NCBI GenBank assembly: GCA_950022655.1
Contig: OX465584.1
Span: 26,509,469 to 26,573,468 of the forward strand
DNA: 64,000 bases
Direction: 5' to 3'
From: Alentia gelatinosa
Lineage: Eukaryota; Annelida; Polychaeta; Phyllodocida; Polynoidae
Shown: positions 1-29,308 of the stretch, in pieces
How positions within the stretch are numbered: position 1 is the stretch's first letter
Layout: each line of letters opens with the position of its first letter
Made by a program: the position numbers and the translations under genes
Notes under the pieces: generated by a model
The model's input: only the letters and a program-made list of their open reading frames with translations
Databases searched by the model: none
Told to the model about the DNA's origin: nothing

Positions 1-520
1 TATATTCGTTTAAAGAATAAAAGAATAGAAGGCCACAGGTGCGGCCACAGGGTCAGGGTTGTAGAACCAGGTATTAACCGTTCAGAACTTTGCTCTTGCA
101 CAATATACATTTTTAAGACTACTGAATTCGGTTTAATTGTATTTTTGCATATCAAACACGGTATTCTACAAGTAGGTAAAATATAAACACACCGTGCCTT
201 CAAGGATTTTCCACTAGTCACGAAAGTAAATGTGAGAGGCCTGATCAGCATTTTCCCTCTTTATCTGGACATCTACAGACCTGGATTTACCCACAGTAAC
301 CCATGTTTCGAGGCCGCAAACCGCAAGTGACAATACTAAATATTTGACTTGAGGCATTCTAGCAGGACCCCTAATATTCACTGTTCTAATACTGCTCTGA
401 TATTCTTAATGTTTCCGTGTAGAGTGGTCTATATGCATCCAGTCTTCTCGATGCACTGAAGGACATGAAACATTATAACAATGCTCATTATCAGGTACTT
501 TCATCAAGTTGTAAACCTAC
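1..520. other. CKAP5 intron (part)
   Basis: Lies 3' of the TOG4 exon donor at 520/519. No CKAP5 exon, repeat or other gene was recognised. Confidence 0.6.
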
Positions 521-18878
<18,358 letters not shown>

Positions 18879-20565
18879 CTGGAAGAACAGAATATGTAAA
18901 ACAGATTAACTAGACGTCAGAAACTGACACATGGATACGGATTACATTGAGAACCTCATCTGGTGATACTTCTTTCGCTGGCAAATTCCCCTGCTGTGAG
19001 ACGGCGCAGGAGTTGTCATTGGAGCACCTATGCCACAGACTTCAATATGTCTTTGATTATGAATATTCCTGAAGAAATCAAACTACTTTTCAGTATGTTC
19101 ACTTCCCCCAACGCCTGACAAGCTAGGAATCTTTATTAGTTTGCTTGATTTTTCAGCCAGTCGACTACTACTGGTCCTTTATAGACTTCCCCTCCATTTG
19201 AACTCTTAACATCATGGATTTTTGTGCTCATTGAAGGAGCAAGGAAGGTTCTGATAACAAAGTTTTTTCAAATGATATACATTTCATAGCTTTTGAGAAA
19301 TCTAGGGTATCCTGAAGGAAGGTCACAATTCATTTACTATCAGAGTTTTCAAATATACTGCACATGATTCTTGAACCTTTCAAATACTTATCCCTAAACT
19401 TTGTGTTGCATGACAAGAAAGCATCATGTGCTCCATGAAGATAGCTATGTGACATTGCTGGCACATGGGTTTTTAATCAATCATGTATCCTGGGTGAAGT
19501 GGAGTAGAACGGTGGGGGATGGGTAGCGAGGACACAGGAACTGAGGGCCTCTATTTTTCAATTGACACCTATGGGGCGGAAAACTGAGTAATCTTAAGTC
19601 ACGCACTCACACCTTGACTTCGTCTGGTTCTTCATACATTACCCTCTTCAATATAGCACCTTTGTTCCCACAGCCAAACTCTCGCTAATGCTACCACCTC
19701 GCCAATGCAATTGTTGTAGTCAAGTCCCAAAGGTGGTCGCAATAACATGAGTCAAACGTATATGGATTTTTTTTGTAGATGTGGCTAATGACCTCTGGGC
19801 AATTAATGCTAGACTGGGCAACATAGACTTGACAGCTATCTTGTTTAGGGCATGCCATGCGGCCTAATTAGACGAATCAGGAGATTGTGGAGAATTCTCC
19901 TGGTTTTTAAATTTTGTTGTCAAGTGATGTCAACAATGGCCCAGACACTTAAGTAGAAGATTCAGAGGTTGACACGTAGTATCACACAAACGCTAGCGAA
20001 CGTATTACGACGTCATCCTCGGGTGGTCTACAGACTCTTTTTTAGGAGAGTTCTAATGTACATGTGATATCTTTATACATAAGGCTAGTTGATAGAAAGA
20101 ATACAAGACACTACGCTTCGTAACCGCCATGCTTCAGACATTACGCTCTGTAAATTGGACACAACACTGTGTTTTGGGGTGATAGCGTGGTGGCTGCCTA
20201 GGTGAATATCCTCGATGTTTTGACGTTTTCGCCTAACAAAAGGGTTAAACTTAATACGATAAAGAACACAAAACGGGAAAGTTCATATATAGAATGTACC
20301 GTTATGAACCTTCAATTTATACTTCTCCGACCAGAAATGGAATAGACTCTAATCCAACCCTGATCCCTACCCTGGCTCTATCCTTTTACATATTTGCTCA
20401 CTAAATCCAGACAACTAGTGTAAAATACAAGGGAGGACGCCCTACTAAGCGATTTTCATTTCCCATAGAATCGAGCCTGTCGCCGTGAAGCTTAGTGTCC
20501 GACGCTGACAGGGTAGTGTCCGAGGGAGTTTAAGTATACTGGCAACGATGCGTAGTGTCCAGGGC

Positions 20566-20884
20566 TACTGGAGAACTCGACCTGAAACGAACTCGACCTG
20601 TAGTCAGGAAAACTCGACCCTTTTTGGAGAAATCGATTGGAGAACTCAACCCGTTTCAGATACTTATAAATAGACATTTCCATATTGAAGGAAAGGTCTG
20701 ACTAGTTAGCTCTTAGACAAATAAACCAGCTGATAAAGAAAATAAATTTGATGCCAAAATAATATACATACTACAGAATATAGCATTTATCCACAGTTGT
20801 AATGAGATATTTGAGTTGGGAAAATGTGAAACGGGTCGAGTTTTTAAAGCGGGTCGAGTTCGTTACAGGGCGAGTTCTCCAGTA
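20566..20884. mobile_element. TACTGGAGAACTCG-family MITE
   Basis: About 319 bp. Left end TACTGGAGAACTCGACCTG, right end CAGGGCGAGTTCTCCAGTA, with TA at both edges. Internal ACGAACTCGACC motifs recur in inverted form near 20830-20860. Confidence 0.82.
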
Positions 20885-21213
20885 TTTGTGTCCTAATACC
20901 ACTAGGAAGCACTGAACTGGGGACGGGCCCTCCTGAAGAGGACACATGTCAGACATGCCTCAGTAACATCCTTTCATCCTAATAGACATATGGGCCTGTA
21001 TATTAAAAACGATAGCCGGAAAAAGATACTAAATCTATAATCTGTGTAATAATGTATACTTCATGTCTGGTATTGAACTTCCATTTTTTCTAAATAAGAT
21101 ACTGGCGCTTCGTCACTAGAGCATTAGGAAAATGCTATCTGGTGAAACAATTATCAAGTCTACAAACACCACAGTCGGTAGCGGATCGCAGGGTCGGCAG
21201 TTCGAGGCCAAAG

Positions 21214-21479
21214 GGCTGGTTCCACCAACACAATGGATTTGCTGTGATATATCTTGGTATATCTTACAGTGTCGTGTTGCGATACATTGTACTTCCGTTG
21301 TCACGATATGTAATGCGCGATGTCATGTCTCTATTTTGGTATTCCACCACTGGGACACATCAAGACACATCATGGCAAATATGCACATGATTAATCAAAA
21401 CCAATCAAGATTTAGCCAGACAACAAAATCGTGACTTATCTCGCTATACCTTGTATATTGGTGGAATCACCATTTAAGC
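21214..21479. mobile_element. GGTTCCACCAA-family MITE, copy 1
   Basis: About 266 bp. Left end GGCTGGTTCCACCAACACAA, then ATGGATTTGCTGTGATATAT; right end TTGGTGGAATCACCATTTAA. Terminal inverted repeats of about 14-20 bp centre on GATTCCACCAA. No coding capacity. Confidence 0.85.
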
Positions 21480-23831
21480 CATGCTATTGTGTTTTCTGCT
21501 TGCCTGTGATCCTCATCTCATAGAATCGATCTTGTCACAATATTACCCGCACATTTGAGCACCACCAACCAGTATCCTATTATTGAGTAGCAATGTATTT
21601 CAATCAATAAAAACAATCACTAAATATCCACACAGACGGTTGCTACCAGGAATTGAATTTTACAAATCTAAACAGTAAAACTGGTGTCTCTCACTTTATA
21701 ATAGATGCTCCAATGGATAACAGTGAAGTCTATAGCAAAAGGTGAAAATATCCTTGCCAGATAGCCACTTTTCTTGCAGAGGTCTGTTTAAGTATGCTGC
21801 ACAGAATCTACATGGAACATGCAGAAATACAAGCTTAGTTTACAGGATAGGGATTGGGGAAACAACTTTTTTTTTTAAATCTGATACTCTCGGGGATTTG
21901 AAGCCGCATAGGTCCCCTATGGACTCCAGGGGAAGGGCCCAGGTAGCCTGGCCTCAGTGCCTGTGTCCTACCTGGATTTCTGGGATCTGCAGACAGCAGG
22001 CCTCCCAGTGCCCCGTTTCCTCTTTATAGGTTTTTTTACAGGTTTTAAAATCAAAATATAGGTTTCTACAGGTTTTTCAAGGCCAAAAACATGGGTTTTT
22101 ATAGGTTTTTAGGGTTAACATATTCAGCATAATAAGAGTCAAAATCGCTTGATTTCTAAAAAAAAATGTACCTAGTACTAAATTGCAGGATGTCAGGATG
22201 CCTAGCTCATCAGGTTATACCCAGCAAGTATGTATATGCGTGTCGAGTTTCCAACAGGCAAGCCAGCCTGGCAAGAATTCACACCAACTGTTGATTCTTA
22301 AACACTTTTATGATCTCTTAAATAAACTGATAATGTGGATTTCTTTAGTTGACAATCTAACCATTTGTGTCATGTTAACTCTAAAATTATCTGTACACAT
22401 TAATCTACATGGCAGTGTGTAAATGTATGTTTTTATAGAGCCTCCAGAGGTTACTAAACTCCCGATTATCGCCCCGGGTAAAGCAAAGTTCCGCTCCCGA
22501 TAGACTTGGCACACTACGATAAAATGAATCACAGTTTGCTGATTTATGATTGGAGAAACTGAATATAATTTCGGATTCCCATGTAGAAATAGCTGAAATT
22601 TCCATTTCTGACATCAGAATTTCAATTCGAGGATGTCTGAAAACCGTTAAACTGCATTAATTCTGGGTTACGAGTAAGGGGTCTATCACCATACTACGTC
22701 AGTAACCAGCAAAACCTGGAACTTGGTCAACAGACTGAATTACGGGTACCTCAATAGGGTCTATAGGTTATATAGGTTCCTTTGAAAAAACATAAAGGCT
22801 CAAGAATCAAAATATAGGTTTTTATAGGTTTTAAAGGTTTCACTGGAGGGCATGAGACAGGTAAAATGGCCCTTTATCTTTAAGGCTGTACTGAATGTAT
22901 TAAACCTGTTAACTAATATATAATCCGGTTTGGCTGGTGTAGAATCATTGCTTTAGTCAAAGTGTTTAACTTTGACTAAGTTTGAGCATTATTATTGGCC
23001 ATTTCCAATCAATGAATCATCACTCCTTCGAATCATCTCCCCTCCCAATATAGATTATTAGATTATAATTTATATATGTGGAGGTCTACACTGACTTCAA
23101 AAAGATAACGGTCTCACGATAAAAATAGAACATTGTCATTGGTTCCCAGTATACTATTAGTATCACAATACTAGATCTACAATACTAGTATCGCTTATAC
23201 CGATAGTTTATACCGATAGTATTACGACGATCTAGATCTAGATCTAGATCTAAATTATATAAATAATCTTTCAAGATCATAGGCAGAGTAATATTAGTAT
23301 GGATGCCCGAAATTGAACAAATGATTGATAAATTCATATAGTGTATTAGGAAAACACCATGTCTTTACATCACGCAAACCGTAGTCTAAATTGACAATGC
23401 TGCTCAACACATATTATGTGGTTAAATAGATGTCTCAAGGAAATAGTTGTTTCACATTGACAGCTCCCTGCCGTTGACGGCTCGATGTTGACAGGGTTTA
23501 CGATTTGAATACTTCCCACACTGATCCGTCACTCCCCTCTAGCATCGACAGTCTATAATTCCGACATAAAGAACATCGTCTAAATTACTTTCACACCAAG
23601 TCAATAATCGAAATGAACAAAATTGACTTCGTCAATTAATCAGGATAATGAAATCTTACACTGGATATGTTTGACAGTTGTCAAGACCAGCAAGTGCGAA
23701 GTGCTATGGCTGCTCTTCGTCATTTATAATGAGATCGGCTTTCACCTCCAGTATATCCTTCGTTTTTGAGACGACGGGTCATTTCGTCGATTGAGTCACT
23801 TGGCCAATATTTAAAATAGGGCTCACTTACC

Positions 23832-23990
23832 TGAATTTCGTATGGCCAAGTGTTGAACGTTCCGAATATATCAATAATAATGTCGCAGGGACTCAACACA
23901 GTTGAAAATTTTGAACCGACATTGGTCACGTGAACAAACAGGTCTCTCGGCGATTGGACCTGAGTGACGTCATGGGGCGCCGCCTGTCGT
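23832..23990 (-). promoter_or_regulatory. Possible CKAP5 promoter and 5' non-coding exon region
   Basis: On the minus strand a consensus donor (CAG|GTAAGT) falls at 23831/23830. Upstream of it are a CCAAT box (23952-23956, read as ATTGG on plus) and a full CRE palindrome TGACGTCA (23965-23972). The CKAP5 coding exon at 18844 starts behind an acceptor at 18879, so an upstream non-coding exon must exist. This is the best candidate seen, but no transcript data support it. It could belong to another, unrecognised transcript. Confidence 0.35.
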
Positions 23991-24468
23991 ATTAAGCACG
24001 TACTATGAACCGGCGTAGATGGATAAAGACGTTCCCGGTCATTCGCTAGGAGGCGCGACGATATAAGACTTGCGCACAGTACAAAACAATTGGATTTATT
24101 AACATTTACACCAGAGCGTAGGCACTCGTATAGGGGGTTTTCATGCAAAAATGCAACATGATCTCGTTTCAAATACAAGCGACCGTATTCAAACAGCCTT
24201 ACCTATGTGCAGAACACCGAAATAATATACGGTGCGTACCGGTAGGGGTTTTTTTTTAATAGAAAATAAAAGGCATGGCTTTTTACCAATAGGGGCCTAC
24301 CCAGAACAAAATTTTGTCCCAAAAATTATTTTAAAAAAAACCCTACTTTGTTACATTATGGACTTACCCTGGGAAACGCCAGACAGGCCTAGGCTTCAGT
24401 CCACGTGTCCTAACCCTCCGTCTCTACTCCTCTGTCTGTTGCCACCACATCCCTTATCCCTTCCCCTA

Positions 24469-24536
24469 TAGTCTTGAGCGACCCTAACAGTACGTTGCCG
24501 TACATACTAGTGTATAGGGTCGGACTCGTCTGACTA
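24469..24536. mobile_element. 68-bp hAT-like MITE with 8-bp TSD
   Basis: Starts TAGTCTTGAGCGACCC and ends GGGTCGGACTCGTCTGACTA, giving imperfect TIRs TAGTC...GACCC. Flanked by exact 8-bp duplications TTCCCCTA at 24461-24468 and 24537-24544. An 8-bp TSD with TAG-type ends fits the hAT superfamily (P elements also make 8 bp). Confidence 0.85.
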
Positions 24537-25381
24537 TTCCCCTACAGTCCACCCCGCCTGCAGTTGACACAGTTTGATTCATGTACACAACTAAAGAAGT
24601 GGAGAGCACTTCCTTGACCTAACAGAGGAAGATCATGGATACAAGATGAAGATACTGCATTGAATTATAAATATTCAATTTATGTTCACAATCAATGACT
24701 TGGGCAAGTCTTGGTGGAAAAGTAGGCTAAGCATTTAAGCTAAATGAACTAAAGCGACGGTAGCATATATATTGTTAGCCTACATGTCGGAATACATATA
24801 GAGTCAAATTCCAATTGATAAAATATTAGTATCAAAAAGGGGTGGGGCCACTTTGAATTATATTCCTGATTGATAGAAATCATAAAAAGGGGCTTCTTTT
24901 TAAATTCTGGAACTATGAATGTGTCTCCCTTTTTTGTATGAGTGGGGCCCCTGGGATACCTATCTGTCAATCGTATTTTTATACTGTGTTTGATAATACG
25001 TTGGGATCAAATTTGTCGTTTAAAATTGAATCATGTAAAGTAATGTTACACTACGAAAAAGCGCTGAAGAGGATACTTCGGAACTTATATATCAACAACT
25101 CCCCAACTTTTATCCTATCAGGGCGATAAAAAACAACACCTTTTTTTTTTTTATCCCTAATATTGTTTCTAGATGATTCTAGATGATAGATTTATGGTAC
25201 CTATAGCATGATAAAACATGACCAACGCTGCTCTCCGATATTTATGACAAGGGCATTAGAGAAAAAAAGACAACAAATGGTGAACATATTTCTATATGGT
25301 TGATCTCTGCTCCATGCACCAGCAAAATGTTTAATGAATATAATAACAGAAACTATATATAGGTCTATATCGGTATAGATA

Positions 25382-25547
25382 TACAGTACAACCCCGCGTA
25401 AGCGGCCACTCTTCGTTCCGGGCCAGAGTGGCCGCTTACGCGGTGTGTCCGCTTACACGGGGTTGAAAAAAACATCTAATAGAGGAAACCATTCCGAGCA
25501 AAGGTGTCCGTTAACGCGGGGTGTCCGTTAGGCGGGGTTCTACTGTA
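25382..25547. mobile_element. 166-bp palindromic MITE with TACAGTA ends
   Basis: Left end TACAGTACAACCCCGC, right end GCGGGGTTCTACTGTA, with TA at both outer edges, as in Tc1/mariner or pogo-like TA-target elements. The inside holds repeated GTGTCCGCTTACGCGG motifs and a strong hairpin (GCGTAAGCGGCCACTC to GAGTGGCCGCTTACGC). Confidence 0.82.
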
Positions 25548-25611
25548 CATATATTTGAAGATTAGGAGCAAGGATCCAGAGGCCCACAAGTTGGGGTGAG
25601 GCTAGGTTAAG

Positions 25612-26066
25612 GGCTGATTCCACCAACAGGATGGATTTGCCGTGGTATGTCTTGTAGTGTCTTAAAGGCTGATTCTACCAATAGGATGGATTTGCCGTGG
25701 TATATCTTGGTATATGTCTCGTAGTGTCGCGATGTGTCGTACCTCCTTCAAAATGTCGCAAAACATAGCCATGAGGTGTCGGGTGTATGTTTTGGTGCTC
25801 CACCAGTGCGACAAATGGGCATGATCAATCTCGCTATGTCTTGTGTTCTGTGGAATCAGCACTTTACTGTGTCGTTATGCATCTTACTTCTCAAAACGTA
25901 GCGTGTGATGTTGTGTGTCTATTTTGGTGTTCCACCACCACAACACCTCAAGACACAACGTGACAGATAGGCATACAATTATTCAAACCTAGCCTGATCT
26001 AGCAAGACAACCAAATCGGGCCGAATCTTGTTTTATCTTGTGTGTTGGTGGAATCACCACTTTATG
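25612..26066. mobile_element. GGTTCCACCAA-family MITE nested in itself
   Basis: An outer copy starts at 25612 (GGCTGATTCCACCAACAGGA) and ends near 26066 (TTGGTGGAATCACCACTTTA). A complete inner copy of the same family occupies about 25664-25868 (AGGCTGATTCTACCAATAGG to TGTGGAATCAGCACTTTA). Short TTA-type duplication flanks the inner copy. This is a self-into-self insertion. Confidence 0.72.
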
Positions 26067-26919
26067 CTACAGTCTATCCCCACTCCCCCTGACCTCAAGC
26101 CTTTGAGATCAATGGGAGGGGAACTGTGTCTCCATGAGCGTCCCATATCCATGGTGAAGAACAATCAAGGTTGTATGTTAAAACATGACAAATGGGGAGG
26201 GGGGGGGCATAGAATCGGCATGACGTCATATAAAGATAGCCCCTTAGAATAGCAGTTTTTCCGTTCAGCGCCGCCATGCGGTCATGTTGCATGGCAACGC
26301 GGCCTTTCGGCCAAACATTGCGCTGTCCGACTGCGGCCGAGGCTTTCACACATAGGGTGTGAGTGGCGGGTATGAGTGCATAGGTGTTGTTTTCTTCGAG
26401 ATAGGAGTGTTAGAACAAGTGAGGACACTCTCAAAACAAAGACAGGTTGTTCAAACCAGAGTTAATAATGGTCTCCGTTTTTAGAGATATTTTTGTTGCT
26501 CACAGAACTTACAAAATATCATACATTATGACACCTCACTTTTTGCCATGGATTAGGGCTGAAGATCTGTGAGGATATTGAAAAAACTGCTTTATTGGCA
26601 GGAGTGAAACTCAATATATGAGAAATGATCTTATATATTGACAAATGAAACATATAAAATTTCTACACCAAACAGGGATTTCCATAAAAGTGGGAAAATG
26701 CCATCAATATTTGTAATGATTTGTTTTTTTTAAAACCATCATAAATGTTACATTTTACTACAAGTCTGTAACAAACACTTGATTAAAACAACCTCATTTT
26801 CCCATTCCAATTTACATTCTATACATTCTTATAATGTGGAATCTAACTTAGGAAAAAGTAATACTAGGTAGAATATAATCATTTTGAACAAATATCTTAA
26901 ATCCTTAACCTCTAACCCT

Positions 26920-28405
26920 TTTTCCACAGGCCGGTGTCGCACCTTATCTACTCGGTTACGCCATGCATGCGGCCAAGCAAACGCACGGCAACGTATTCTT
27001 TAGCGTTTGAAGACTTGGTGTAGAAATGTTGTATGTTTAAAGAACATGTATAAATTGTGTTTAGAGAGAACACAGTGATTGCATCGTATTCTATGGTATT
27101 CCAGCTACAATTTGGTGGGTTTAACATATATATTGTCTCAATAATACTTAAGTTATCATTTAGATAAGCTCCTTTATAGGATTCTTACCATCACCCTTGG
27201 ACCCTTTGATCCAACTATAGGAATGTGATATATATGTAGTTATACACATATGTAATACACATGTATATGTATAGTGTGCATATAAAATAATACTAATAAT
27301 AATAATAATAATAAGGCCATTTAAAAAAAAAACCTTGTTTCTCATCACCGCGCGCGTCAGCAAAAACGTTTTTAGAAGATTTTTTTTTCTTTTTTTTTTC
27401 ATAGATGAGATGAAAATTTGATAGAAATCATGAAAAATATGAGTATTTGGTATCAAAATAAAGCTCCTGATGTAAGGATTGCATTCAATGTGGTTATATG
27501 GTTGGCAAAAGTGATGCATCAAGTGGTGTCATGTAACCAATTAAGGGGGGCATCCACCAACCATGACAAGGCTAGACAATGGCTTTCCGACAAGGTCCAC
27601 GACAGCTCTATGATTGGAAGCTTTGTCGTAGCCTTGTCGTGGTTGGTGGACCCCAGTTCCCGACAAGAGGCTACAACAAGGCCACGACAGGCTGCCACAT
27701 GAAGCTTGTCGGGGGCCTTCCAACAAGGCTATGACAATATCGAACATGTTCGATTTTTGCTACGACTAGACCTTTGTTGTGGAGTCTTGTGGAGTCTTGT
27801 GGATTCCCGGATATCACTATCGTAGTGTGTCGGAACCATGGGCGCCTTTTTTATGGCAACCAGCAACGTCTACGACACGCCACGACACCGCTGTCCCGAC
27901 CCTGCTCTTCTCACGACAAGGCTACGACAAGTGCAGACATGAAAGTTCCAATTGCAGCCTTGTCGTGAGAAGAGCAGGGCTGCGACAATGCTGCAATTGG
28001 AACTTTCATGTCGGCACTTGTCGTAGCCTTGTCGTGGTTGGTGGACGTCCCCCTTTAGAGTAAAACCCCGCTCCTGGGACACCCCAATATGCTCCCAACA
28101 CGCCATGACACTGCTGTATTGGTGGACCCCAGTTTCCGACAAGAGGCTACGACAAGGCCACGACAGGCTGAGACATGAAGCTTGTCAGGAACTGGGGTCC
28201 ACCAACCACGACAAGGCTATGGCAAGTCCACCATCTCCGACCCAGCAAAAAAAAAAAAAAAAAAAAAAAAAGCGCCCTCGTCATATTTTTCATGGCTTGG
28301 TGATGAGAAACAATTTTTTTTTTTTGAGTGGCCTAATAATAATTTTATATTTATATATAAACATGTATATGATAAGGTGCGACACCGGCCTGTGGAAAAA
28401 GGCCT
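26920..28405. mobile_element. Long-TIR DNA element filled with nested insertions
   Basis: Left end CTTTTTCCACAGGCCGGTGT, continuing CGCACCTTATC; the right end at 28372-28405 is its inverted complement. The inner parts also pair: 27280-27352 (AATAATAAGGCC, GTTTCTCATCACC) with 28300-28350 (GGTGATGAGAAAC, GGCCTAATAATAATTT). The left arm is split by about 285 bp (26952-27236). No transposase frame was found. The interior hosts the CCACCAACC element at 27540-28065. Confidence 0.75.
27540..28065. mobile_element. GGGGG-TCCACCAACC-family MITE with internal hairpins
   Basis: Ends ATTAAGGGGGCATCCACCAA and GTTGGTGGACGTCCCCCTTT are inverted, followed inward by CCAYGACAAGGCTA. Many internal CGACAAGGCTACGACA motifs occur in both orientations. 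A strong inner hairpin pairs GACATGAAAGTTCCAATTGC (27936-27955) with GCAATTGGAACTTTCATGTC near 27992-28012. A further fragment of the family lies at 28117-28215. Confidence 0.8.
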
Positions 28406-28849
28406 ATAACGAGAGTCGAGACATTGGATTTACAGGCGATGCTAAAAGTACATTGTATATTGCAATCTGAGTCAGCTCCTTATCAGATAAGCAGATGTAA
28501 ACTAGTTTAAATTGTACCTCACATACCTATCTATTACTCAATCATCCCACTTTCTGAAGTTTCTGGAAGAGAGATAATACTCTCAACCTCTGCAACGTAT
28601 TTGAGCGCGGCGCGGTTTAACCGCGCTCAACTCGAGTCCAACTAGCCTACAGGTCTGTCTAGATATAACACAAGGTTCTCGATGATATTCAAAATAGTGC
28701 AGATGAATAGCAGGCAGGCTTAGTAGCCCCATGTACTTAAGATTGTAATATAACAAAGGGTAATTGGAGTTATATTAAATGTAATCGTACGTGAGCGGTG
28801 GATCTGGGTGGGGCTTCGAGAGACTCCGTGATGGACTCTCTGCTCGGCT

Positions 28850-28887
28850 CCCCACAGAGTAAAGATATCTATTTACTCTGTGGGCTC
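28850..28887. repeat. Hairpin upstream of POLR1F
   Basis: CCCCACAGAGTAAA pairs with TTTACTCTGTGGG around a GATATC-containing loop. A second palindrome GAGCGCGGCGCGGTTTAACC GCGCTC lies near 28601-28626. Both are 450-700 bp upstream of the POLR1F start. No regulatory role is claimed. Confidence 0.7.
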
Positions 28888-29308
28888 CCCCTGCCGCACG
28901 CTCCGCGCGTTTGACGCGTCTCCTGGCGAATGATCGGGTAACTAAAACTGGTTACCGTGGGGCGGAAACCTTGTCCGAAAACCTATCGGGAACCAGCCAA
29001 GTGAGAAGAGAAAAGACCATACTGCGCCGCTCGGGTTGTTGTCAGCAAAACTTCCCATAGCAAATTCTCGAGTGGTGCAGTGCGTGCGGATGGCGGATCG
29101 ACTCGGCGACTTCCCACGTGCATTAGAGGGAACAGTCCGATACTTCCAATGCATTATTACTGAGACTCATGTATAATGCAGAAGGGTCCTGGATTTAAGG
29201 AACGAAAGGATTACAAATATGCCCAAATAGACACATCGTATGTCATGACCTAACACGTCGTGCAAATGAACCTGAACTATCAGAGGGCGATAATTGAGGT
29301 TATTGAAA

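Larger units (their letters stand above)
18879..23640. other. Probable CKAP5 5' intron, no gene
   Basis: AT-rich sequence with two MITEs (20566 and 21214). Two direct copies of a TATAGGTTTTTATAGG-rich block lie at 22025-22120 and 22760-22850. A (CTAGAT)n run is at 23228-23252. Nothing coding was recognised. Confidence 0.55.
24545..29300. other. Intergenic, transposon-rich, upstream of POLR1F
   Basis: Contains the MITEs and long-TIR element listed separately. Poly-T and poly-A tracts lie at 25141, 27381 and 28248. GC-rich sequence at 28790-28920 precedes POLR1F and may be part of its promoter region. No further coding sequence was recognised. Confidence 0.6.

Noticed and set aside
23720..24178. 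152-codon minus-strand frame
   Set aside because: Overlaps the possible CKAP5 promoter/first exon; no similarity recognised, and the strong donor inside it argues against a single-exon gene.
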